Position numbers and translations under genes: made by a program. The notes beneath the pieces were generated by a model, which was not told the DNA's origin, searched no databases, and was given only the letters and a program-made list of their open reading frames with translations. DNA of 64,000 nt from Cellvibrio sp. UBA7671 (GTDB lineage: Bacteria > Pseudomonadota > Gammaproteobacteria > Pseudomonadales > Cellvibrionaceae): positions 310,001 through 374,000 of the forward strand of contig DLHJ01000014.1 in NCBI GenBank assembly GCA_002483145.1, read 5' to 3'. Position 1 is the stretch's first letter. Each line of letters begins with the position of its first letter. Shown one piece after another: positions 7,451 through 14,395 of this stretch.

Positions 7451-9307
7451 ATGTCTGAACCCATTATGTTTTCCGATTTAGCCCTCTCTGAACCCGTTAT
7501 GCGCGCCATCCAAAAAGTTGGCTATGAGCAACCATCACCCATTCAAGCAGCTGCAATTCCAGTTCTGCTTGCTGGTGGAGATATTCTCGGCATGGCACAG
7601 ACCGGCACCGGTAAAACGGCGGCATTTGCGTTGCCTTTGTTGTCTCGCATTGACACCAAGCAAGCAGATCCACAAATTTTGGTATTGGCACCGACGCGCG
7701 AACTCGCGATCCAGGTTGCAGAAGCTTTCCAAAAATACGCCAGTGAAATTCCTGGCTTCCATGTGCTGCCGATTTACGGCGGCCAGGATATGACGAGCCA
7801 ACTGCGCTCATTAAAACGCGGTGCCCACGTAGTTGTAGGTACTCCAGGTCGCGTAATGGATCACTTGCGTCGCGGCAGTTTGAACCTCAACAATCTGAAA
7901 GCGTTGGTTCTCGATGAAGCCGACGAAATGTTGCGTATGGGTTTTATCGATGACGTTGAATGGATTTTGGAACACACGCCAAAAACTCGCCAGACCGCAC
8001 TTTTCTCAGCCACCATGCCGAAAGAAATTCGCCATGTGTGCAACAATTATTTGAACAACGCCACCGAAATTAAAATCGCCAGCAGCCAATCAACCGATGC
8101 CAATATTGAGCAGGTTTATTGGATGGTGAGCGGCACCAACAAACTCGATGCACTCACCCGCATTCTGGAAGTTGAACCTTTCGACGGTATGATTATTTTT
8201 GTGCGCACCAAAACTGCCACCGTTGAACTCGCCGAAAAATTGGAAGCACGTGGTTACTCTGCCTCTGCACTCAATGGCGATATGAACCAACAATTGCGTG
8301 AGCGCACCATTGAGCGATTGAAAACCAACAAGCTCGATATCGTTATCGCCACCGACGTTGCCGCGCGCGGTATTGACGTTGAACGTGTAAGCCACGTGGT
8401 GAACTACGATATTCCGTACGATAGCGAAGCCTATGTTCACCGTATTGGTCGTACTGGCCGCGCCGGTCGTAGCGGTAAAGCAATTTTGTTTGTAGCGCCA
8501 CGTGAAAAACGTTTGCTCTACACCATCGAGAAAGCAACTAAAAAGCCTATCACCTTGATGGAATTGCCAAGCGGTGCAACGGTTACCAAACATCGTATCG
8601 ATCAATTCACCCAACAAATTACCGACACCTTGCAAGCGCAAGCGGATTTAAGTTTCTTTAACGATTTGTTGGCTGAATACAGCCACAAAAATGATGTATC
8701 GCCAGAACAAATTGCCTCTGCCCTCGCCTTTTTGTTACAACGCGAGCGTCCATTGCAAGTGAAATTTACCGATGTGAAACCTGAGCGTGAGCGCAGTGAA
8801 CGTGGCGGCCGCGATGAGCGTAGCTCACGTGATGATCGCGGTGGTCGTGATGGTGGACGCGATCGCGGCTCACGTGAAGATCGCCCGCGCCGCGAGCACA
8901 ATGACGAGAATATGGATCGCTACCGCATTGAGGTGGGTCGCAATCACGAAGCTCGCCCTGGCGATATCGTTGGCGCTATCGCTAATGAAGCTGGTATCGA
9001 GAGCCGTTTCATCGGCCACATCAAATTGCACGATGAGTTTTCTACTGTCGATTTGCCCACCGGCATTTCAAAAGACATTCTCGCCAAATTGAAAAAAGTG
9101 CGCGTGCGTAGCCGCCCGCTTGAGATTTCTTTGGATACCGGCCCACGCACTGGCGGCGATGATTTTAGCCGCAAACCAAAACGTGACTTTGGTCCGCGAG
9201 AAGGTGGTGGCCGTGACTTTGGCAATAAAGATGGCGGCCGTGACAAACCACGCTTCGGCGAGCGCGATGGCAAAAAAACCAGCTTTCGCCCAAAGAAAAC
9301 CGATTAA
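7451..9307 (+). CDS. deaD: ATP-dependent DEAD-box RNA helicase DeaD/CsdA (618 aa)
   Basis: It unwinds RNA duplexes during ribosome assembly and cold adaptation. Motifs in order: Q motif (GYEQPSPIQ), Walker A AQTGTGKT, PTRELA, GTPGR, DEAD box VLDEADEM, SAT, ATDVAARGID and HRIGRTGRAGR. Residues ~435-475 are an R/G/D/E-rich linker. The CsdA/DbpA-type RNA-binding domain follows (MDRYRIEVGRNHEARPGDIV...), then a second basic G/R/D-rich tail to the end. I place the start at the ATG at 7451 (MSEPIMF), where homology begins and AGG lies 8 bases upstream; the frame is open further upstream without family features. The long leader suggests post-transcriptional or cold control. A strong terminator follows. 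Confidence 0.96.
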   Translation: MSEPIMFSDLALSEPVMRAIQKVGYEQPSPIQAAAIPVLLAGGDILGMAQTGTGKTAAFALPLLSRIDTKQADPQILVLAPTRELAIQVAEAFQKYASEIPGFHVLPIYGGQDMTSQLRSLKRGAHVVVGTPGRVMDHLRRGSLNLNNLKALVLDEADEMLRMGFIDDVEWILEHTPKTRQTALFSATMPKEIRHVCNNYLNNATEIKIASSQSTDANIEQVYWMVSGTNKLDALTRILEVEPFDGMIIFVRTKTATVELAEKLEARGYSASALNGDMNQQLRERTIERLKTNKLDIVIATDVAARGIDVERVSHVVNYDIPYDSEAYVHRIGRTGRAGRSGKAILFVAPREKRLLYTIEKATKKPITLMELPSGATVTKHRIDQFTQQITDTLQAQADLSFFNDLLAEYSHKNDVSPEQIASALAFLLQRERPLQVKFTDVKPERERSERGGRDERSSRDDRGGRDGGRDRGSREDRPRREHNDENMDRYRIEVGRNHEARPGDIVGAIANEAGIESRFIGHIKLHDEFSTVDLPTGISKDILAKLKKVRVRSRPLEISLDTGPRTGGDDFSRKPKRDFGPREGGGRDFGNKDGGRDKPRFGERDGKKTSFRPKKTD

Positions 9308-9381
9308 TTTGTAGCGATTATTAATATTGAGTTTCTTGTTAAGTAGCCGGATGAATAATTCGGCCACTTAAACTCCCTTGT

Positions 9382-9416
9382 CGTCATAACATGCAAATGT
9401 TATGACGATTTTTTTA
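9382..9416 (+). terminator. Rho-independent terminator of deaD
   Basis: A perfect 11-bp stem (9382-9392 with 9397-9407) has a GCAA tetraloop and is followed by a run of seven T. A weaker imperfect hairpin lies just upstream at about 9340-9369. Confidence 0.93.
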
Positions 9417-9425
9417 TTCATCAAA

Positions 9426-10175
9426 TCACAGCTTTCCCTTTACATCGCTATTCACCCGCTCCAACATTTTTTCACTTTCCGATTGACCACCGCAGGCTGT
9501 GAAATACCAATTTTTGGGTGCGCCGATTTTTGTGTTCGCGGGAGAACTCATACAACCTCCACCAGGCAACTTCACTACCGTTGCACCGGCAGGATCGGTA
9601 AACGTTTGCAAACCTGAATCTTCAACTCGCATCAGTGTTGGTTTGTTTGCCTCAGCAGAGAGCCGTGCGCGCAGACCGGGATGAAATACATTTTCTGCGA
9701 TTGCAGCAGTGGAATGAGAAGCCGATTGCGCATCATGTCTCTCCGCAATCTCTTTCAGCTCTTGCGCCGACAGTGGCTCGATCACCAATCGAGTGGCGGG
9801 TTTGGTTGCAAGCGTTTTTTCAACTGTGACAATTTTTTCCGCAACAACAGACGAGGCAACAACCTCTCGCTCTACATTCGAAACAGGCGGGATCTCATTA
9901 ACATCTAGTGTGATTATCTCGGGCGCAATATCCTGTGTCTTAGCGGGTAGCTGACGCAAATCAATATGGAGTGTTGGAGTCGGTTGAGGATGAAATTGTT
10001 TTTCGCTAAATTGGAATAGCAGTAAGGATAAATGCAGCAACAAGGATAAAAGTAACGCCAGCCATAGCAAAGTCGATCGCTGCTTGCGCACAGGCTCGAC
10101 CGATTCTGGATTGGTACCCGCAATGGAGAGATGGGAAAAATCAACTTCCCTGAATTCAGGAATGCTAGCCAACAT
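9426..10175 (-). CDS. TonB-like single-span membrane protein of unknown function
   Basis: 249 aa. Residues ~1-32 are cytoplasmic. One hydrophobic span (LLWLALLLSLLLHLSLLLF) follows, then a Pro-containing periplasmic part. This is the layout of TonB and other energy transducers, including the Ser-x3-His-like face within the span (LSLLLHLSL). The C-terminal domain does not look like TonB: it ends with a segment carrying two cysteines (GGGCMSSP and YFTACGG) that may form a disulfide. The gene lies next to a LytTR regulator and close to a TonB-dependent receptor, so a role in envelope energy transduction is possible but unproven. Confidence 0.6.
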   Translation of the reverse strand: MLASIPEFREVDFSHLSIAGTNPESVEPVRKQRSTLLWLALLLSLLLHLSLLLFQFSEKQFHPQPTPTLHIDLRQLPAKTQDIAPEIITLDVNEIPPVSNVEREVVASSVVAEKIVTVEKTLATKPATRLVIEPLSAQELKEIAERHDAQSASHSTAAIAENVFHPGLRARLSAEANKPTLMRVEDSGLQTFTDPAGATVVKLPGGGCMSSPANTKIGAPKNWYFTACGGQSESEKMLERVNSDVKGKL

Positions 10176-10283
10176 GCTTGTAGTGCCAGAAAAAGTGCCA
10201 GTGATAAAAACTTATCTCTAGACCCACAAGCAGTTTAAAAGTTCGCGCTGTTATTACCCTGCATTCATTTCACTTCAAGCAAT

Positions 10284-11207
10284 TTATTTCACTCTACGCA
10301 AAGGCACGGGCGTCAAAGCGGCAGGAGCGCAAACAGATTGGCCAAAATAATTTTTTACTTCTTTGCGTTTGTTGCGGCTTATGGCCACTTTCAATCCATT
10401 AGTCATGACACAGTAAGCATCGGTAGTAGTGATATGAACTTTCACAATATGTTTTTTGGCCACCCAATTGGCGCGATGCACCTGCATACCGGAATCCACC
10501 AGGGCTTCGGCGTAATATTTCAAGCTGCCCAAGATCATGGTTTTGCCGAGCGTTGTATATACATTGAGATAATGCAGATCAGAAGAAATGGCAACTATGT
10601 CCCTGCCAAGCACCTCCGGCAGGCGTTCATATAGATGCTCCAAACGCTGCTTGCGCTCTTGAATCTCTTTTTCAGTCTCGTCAAAACTGTCATCTGGAGC
10701 ATCGGGCTCGGATATAGTCGTCAACACGGGTTTATTTAACAGATAGGGTAAGTTTACGGTGTACCAGCTCATCAACATGATAGGCATCACACACGCAAAC
10801 TCAGCAACAATTGCCTGCCACCATCCCTGTGAAGCAAACTCATCCAATGCACCATCAATTAACTCGGGTGGATACATTAGCTCCACCACACAATAAAGCG
10901 GTGCAGCCAGAGCCGCGCCTATAACACCGGTGATACCCAAGGATAGTACTGTGGACAGCTGCGCCAACCGCCAAAACCTTAAGCAGTAACTCGCCAATAA
11001 AATGGCCAACAACCCGATTCCAATATGCAGCACCCAAAAACTGAAACGCGCCCAGAATCCCAATCCGACCGATGCTTCGGGTTTCACCAGGGTAAAGAGC
11101 ACACTCAAAGATGCAGCCACTAACAACAAACTGGTTTTGATTGGTGTCGCGCCCAGTACGGTCCCATTCACTAACATACTGTAGCTTCCTGATTGTTTAT
11201 CGTTCAT
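10284..11207 (-). CDS. Membrane-anchored LytTR-type transcriptional regulator (307 aa)
   Basis: The N-terminal ~170 residues hold four hydrophobic spans (IKTSLLLVAASLSVLFTL, FWVLHIGIGLLAILLASY, VLSLGITGVIGAALAAPLY, IVAEFACVMPIMLMSWY). A linker of ~45 residues with a short coiled coil (EKEIQERKQRLEHLYERL) leads to a LytTR DNA-binding domain: DIVAISSDLHYLNVYTT, LKYYAEALVDSGMQVHRANWV and the terminal LKVAISRNKRKEVKNYF. It probably senses a membrane or small-molecule signal and binds direct repeats in promoters. The divergent TonB-receptor gene starting at 11485 is the obvious candidate target. The start at 11207 has GGGAA 8 bases upstream. Confidence 0.85.
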   Translation of the reverse strand: MNDKQSGSYSMLVNGTVLGATPIKTSLLLVAASLSVLFTLVKPEASVGLGFWARFSFWVLHIGIGLLAILLASYCLRFWRLAQLSTVLSLGITGVIGAALAAPLYCVVELMYPPELIDGALDEFASQGWWQAIVAEFACVMPIMLMSWYTVNLPYLLNKPVLTTISEPDAPDDSFDETEKEIQERKQRLEHLYERLPEVLGRDIVAISSDLHYLNVYTTLGKTMILGSLKYYAEALVDSGMQVHRANWVAKKHIVKVHITTTDAYCVMTNGLKVAISRNKRKEVKNYFGQSVCAPAALTPVPLRRVK

Positions 11208-11484
11208 TGTGCATTTCCCTTCGGATTCCGCATGTTTTTTTGTACGGGTGGCAGTTTTTATTCATCAAAAGTCAATCAGGGTCACAAGCTGTTTTGACGC
11301 AGGGGAGCTGCGCGAAAAGCGGATTTAAGCAAGATAAACAATTTCAGCCTGGCCTTTCATGAAAAATATCAACATTTCATACAAGCCAGTGAAATAAAAC
11401 CGGAGTGGCTACGTATAGTCGAGGGAATCAAAACATCACCAAGTCCACTCACAGCGTGGATGAATTCAAGGAGTCGTCACATTT
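11208..11484. promoter_or_regulatory. Divergent promoter region between LytTR regulator and TonB receptor
   Basis: 277 bases serve both genes. A TTTCA motif occurs three times at 11342, 11355 and 11375. The last two copies extend to TTTCAT and are 20 bp apart, close to the two-turn spacing of LytTR-bound direct repeats. A possible -10 (TATAGT) lies near 11416. AAGGAG at 11470-11475 is the ribosome site of the receptor gene, 9 bases before its ATG. Confidence 0.35.
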
Positions 11485-13902
11485 ATGTTCCGCCACAAGC
11501 ATACCAACCCATTGCATCGTTTAACCCACACGCTCCTGCCACTGGTACTTGCAGGTTATGTATCCAACACCTACGCCGATACCGGAAAAATTCGCCTGAC
11601 AGTGATCGACTCCAGTACGCAGAGACCTATCCCTAATGCCGCGATCACCCTTCTATCGCGCGCTGGTGCGACTACAGAAACCCGTGCGAACGAACAAGGC
11701 CTGGTGCAAATTGATGCATTGGATGCCGGACTCTATACGCTGCTTATCAATCATCCGGATTACCAAAGTGTGCGCCTGCCGAGAGTAAGAGTCCTGGATA
11801 ATAAGACAACGCCGATAGAAACCAAACTGGCTGGCGTCAGCCCAGGTGTGGAAGAACTATTAGTTGTTGGAAAAACGATTGCAGGCAATCCGCTCAACCC
11901 GGCGGGCACCAGCTTTATTGATGGGGAAGCACTGAACAGCGCCGCTGGCAGTGGTAGCGATGTGCTGCGCTCGCTGGATGGATTGCCGGGCTTGTTCGGC
12001 GATGGCGAGTTCTCCAGCTTTACCGTGCGCGGCAATGGTCCGCGCGACAATTTGATTTTGGTGGACGGCATTCCATTCGATAAAGTAGTGCATTTCAGCG
12101 ATAGCTTCGGCGAGCAGGAAGAAATTGAAGGCGGCGGGCGCTATTCCGTCTTTGCACCCAACACCATCGCAACCGCCGAATTTCAACCGGGCGGCTGGAA
12201 TCCTGCCTACGGTGGTCGCGCAGGTTCCTTATTGAAGTTAAATGTCGCCGAAGGTAATCCGGATACTCCCGCCTATCGCACCCGTCTGGATATTGCCGGC
12301 ATCGAAATTGGTTACGATGGCCCCAGCGGGTTTCACGACCAAACCTCTATTTTATTTTCTGCACGCGATTACGATTTCGGCCGGTTGTTTGAAACCATCG
12401 GGTTAGATGATATAGGCACACCCAAACTCACCGATGTGATTTTTAAATCCACCAGCGAACTTGGTGATAATGATCAATTAAGTTTTCTGGCGATTTACGC
12501 CCCCGAAGAATACCAACGCACTATCGATAACGTATTGGCATCGGATGAAGATGAACCGGGCAATTATGTAGATGTGGAGCTGGTAGACAGCGAAGCGGAT
12601 AACAGCCTCTTTGCACTGACCTGGACCCGTTTGATTGGCAGCGATGGCGAACTCACCAACCAAATTTATTTACGCAATTATGATGAGCGCAGCAGCACCG
12701 GTGAAGCCTATCCGGATCTGGTAGAAACAGGTGCTCCTGCCAATACAATTCCTGTGCGCAATAATATTCTTCGCTCCGAAGCCGAGGAACAAGAACTCGG
12801 GTTACAAACGGATTTTGAAATCAATAATACATTCGGCCGGTTATCCAGCGGCCTGCGCATCACCCAGGTTGATTTGGCATTTTCACTGGCACTGGATGAT
12901 GACTGGATTCGCTACACCTATGATCAAAATGATTATCGAGAAAATCCCGAGCAAAAATATGTAGTACTCACACCGCAAGCAATCAACAATCATTACACAC
13001 AGACTGAAACCAATTACGCACTTTACGCCAACCAGGAGTTCGCGCTCGATGATTGGAGCTTTCGCGCCGGTGCGCGTTACGATCGCGATAATTTTTCCAG
13101 TGAAGACTTACTGTCACCACGCGTTGGCGCTACCTGGCTCATTAATAGCAACCTACGCCTGACAACTAGCGCAGGACGCTATTTTCAAGCGCCGCGCTTT
13201 AATGACCGCGCCAGCGATGCAAACAACAGCCAACTTGAAAACGAAGTAATCGATCAAGTCAGCATAGGATTTGTCTATCGCTGGAATAATGATGTTGAGT
13301 TTTTAGTCGAACCCTACTACCAGGATTTGCACAACCTGGTTGTCAACGGGGACAATGTTAATCAAACACTGGCCAATACAGGCGAAGGAAAATCTTTTGG
13401 TGTTGATACCGCGCTTACGCGGCTGTTCGATAATGGCTGGTCAGCCAGCATCAATTATTCCTATAACGACGCGCGCGTGCGCGATAATCCTGATGCAACA
13501 GAATACGATGCCGACTTCAACCGCCCGCATATTGTGAGCATCGGTGGCGTATGGGAAATCAATCAGCGGTGGAAATTGTCGTCGCGCTGGAAATGGGCAT
13601 CCGGAAAGCCCAGTGACGCTTATATTATCCACAGTAATGTTTTGGGTGATGCACAACCACTGCGTTATTCACGCGAGACTATCGCAACCAACACGGATAG
13701 ATACGGCAATTACAACTCATTGAATTTTCGCGCGGATTATCTCCGCAGTTTTGGCCGCACCAATGTTATTGCATTTATTGATGTCATTAACTTGCTCGGC
13801 TCAGAAAACCCCGGCAATTCAGATTTTAACGAGCGCAGCGGAAAAGAGGAAATTGAAGACGGGGAAGCAATACCCATTGTTGGCTTAATGTTTGAGTGGT
13901 GA
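11485..13902 (+). CDS. TonB-dependent receptor with N-terminal carboxypeptidase-regulatory-like domain (805 aa)
   Basis: A signal peptide (cleavage near NTYADTG) is followed at ~35-110 by a beta-sandwich module with the pattern TVIDSSTQRPIPNAAITLLS ... GLYTLLINHPDYQ, as in CarboxypepD_reg domains. A TonB box-like VEELLVVGK precedes the plug (~120-250), which contains DVLRSLDGLPGLFG, FSSFTVRGNGPRDNLILVDG and YGGRAGSLLKL. The rest is a ~550-residue barrel ending in PIVGLMFEW with the usual terminal aromatic. It takes up an unidentified large ligand through the outer membrane. It differs in class from the 942-aa receptor in the window. The divergent LytTR regulator may control it. A strong terminator follows. 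Confidence 0.92.
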   Translation: MFRHKHTNPLHRLTHTLLPLVLAGYVSNTYADTGKIRLTVIDSSTQRPIPNAAITLLSRAGATTETRANEQGLVQIDALDAGLYTLLINHPDYQSVRLPRVRVLDNKTTPIETKLAGVSPGVEELLVVGKTIAGNPLNPAGTSFIDGEALNSAAGSGSDVLRSLDGLPGLFGDGEFSSFTVRGNGPRDNLILVDGIPFDKVVHFSDSFGEQEEIEGGGRYSVFAPNTIATAEFQPGGWNPAYGGRAGSLLKLNVAEGNPDTPAYRTRLDIAGIEIGYDGPSGFHDQTSILFSARDYDFGRLFETIGLDDIGTPKLTDVIFKSTSELGDNDQLSFLAIYAPEEYQRTIDNVLASDEDEPGNYVDVELVDSEADNSLFALTWTRLIGSDGELTNQIYLRNYDERSSTGEAYPDLVETGAPANTIPVRNNILRSEAEEQELGLQTDFEINNTFGRLSSGLRITQVDLAFSLALDDDWIRYTYDQNDYRENPEQKYVVLTPQAINNHYTQTETNYALYANQEFALDDWSFRAGARYDRDNFSSEDLLSPRVGATWLINSNLRLTTSAGRYFQAPRFNDRASDANNSQLENEVIDQVSIGFVYRWNNDVEFLVEPYYQDLHNLVVNGDNVNQTLANTGEGKSFGVDTALTRLFDNGWSASINYSYNDARVRDNPDATEYDADFNRPHIVSIGGVWEINQRWKLSSRWKWASGKPSDAYIIHSNVLGDAQPLRYSRETIATNTDRYGNYNSLNFRADYLRSFGRTNVIAFIDVINLLGSENPGNSDFNERSGKEEIEDGEAIPIVGLMFEW

Positions 13903-13917
13903 GATTTTACCAATGAG

Positions 13918-13966
13918 TCCGGCGGCTGATAAAAAATTCACTGCCATCTAGCCGCCGGATTTTATT
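13918..13966 (+). terminator. Rho-independent terminator of the 805-aa TonB receptor
   Basis: A perfect 10-bp stem (TCCGGCGGCT at 13918-13927 with AGCCGCCGGA at 13950-13959) encloses a 22-base A/T-rich loop and is followed by TTTTATT. Confidence 0.85.
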
Positions 13967-13981
13967 GAGATTATTTATTTT

Positions 13982-14038
13982 TCAAACATTGGGATATTTT
14001 TCAAACATCGGTTTATTCGTCAAACATCTGGATCATAT
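13982..14038. repeat. Degenerate 19-bp tandem repeat, three copies
   Basis: TCAAACAT recurs at 13982, 14001 and 14020, exactly 19 bases apart, with partial similarity in the 11 bases between (GGxxTATT-like). The third copy overlaps the last codons of the small gene ending at 14013; read on its strand, ATGTTTGA is part of the C-terminal Met-Phe-Asp. Confidence 0.7.
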
Positions 14039-14294
14039 AACCGTCTTTCAATGCTTCTGCCATCGCTTTATCGGCCGCAACCACACGCGGATCACTAGTC
14101 AGGTTGCTAGGCACCAGTTTGCGGTTTTCAATTTGTATTTCAATAAAACCTGCGCGCATCAAATAAAGTTTGCACAGGTGCTCTGCGCCGAATAAATCTT
14201 TGAAATTGATATACACAATAAAAGGCACCATTTGGCCTTCTTTAATATCATCGAAGGCTTTTTTTGCGCGGCCATTGGCAGAGAAAATATACAT
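14013..14294 (-). CDS. Small conserved-looking protein, unknown function (93 aa)
   Basis: A mixed alpha/beta protein without signal peptide or membrane span. Recognisable pieces are MYIFSANGRAKKAFDDIKEGQ, a hydrophobic strand VPFIVYINF, and a C-terminal helix with VVAADKAMAEALKDGYMI. I do not recognise the family. It follows rapA on the same strand with a ~100-base gap that holds a palindromic hairpin, so co-transcription with rapA is possible. Its stop codon lies inside a tandem repeat (separate entry), which suggests recent local duplication at the 3' end. Confidence 0.6.
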   Translation of the reverse strand: MYIFSANGRAKKAFDDIKEGQMVPFIVYINFKDLFGAEHLCKLYLMRAGFIEIQIENRKLVPSNLTSDPRVVAADKAMAEALKDGYMIQMFDE

Positions 14295-14354
14295 AATGTT
14301 TGTCTCGGGTTAATTCAGGCAAAAACCATTGAATCATTGCATCTATTAGGTAAG

Positions 14355-14379
14355 CATTCCCAAGCTGAGCTTGGGAATG
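14355..14379. repeat. REP-like palindrome between rapA and the 93-aa gene
   Basis: An 11-bp perfect inverted repeat (CATTCCCAAGC / GCTTGGGAATG) with a 3-base loop has no T-run on either side, so it is not a typical terminator. The sequence type (TTCCCAAGCT..AGCTTGGGAA) resembles dispersed intergenic palindromes seen in several bacterial genomes. Confidence 0.5.
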
Positions 14380-14395
14380 AGGGTTAAATGAATTT

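Noticed and set aside
8090..8641. 183-aa frame antisense to deaD
   Set aside because: Shadow of a strongly conserved gene.
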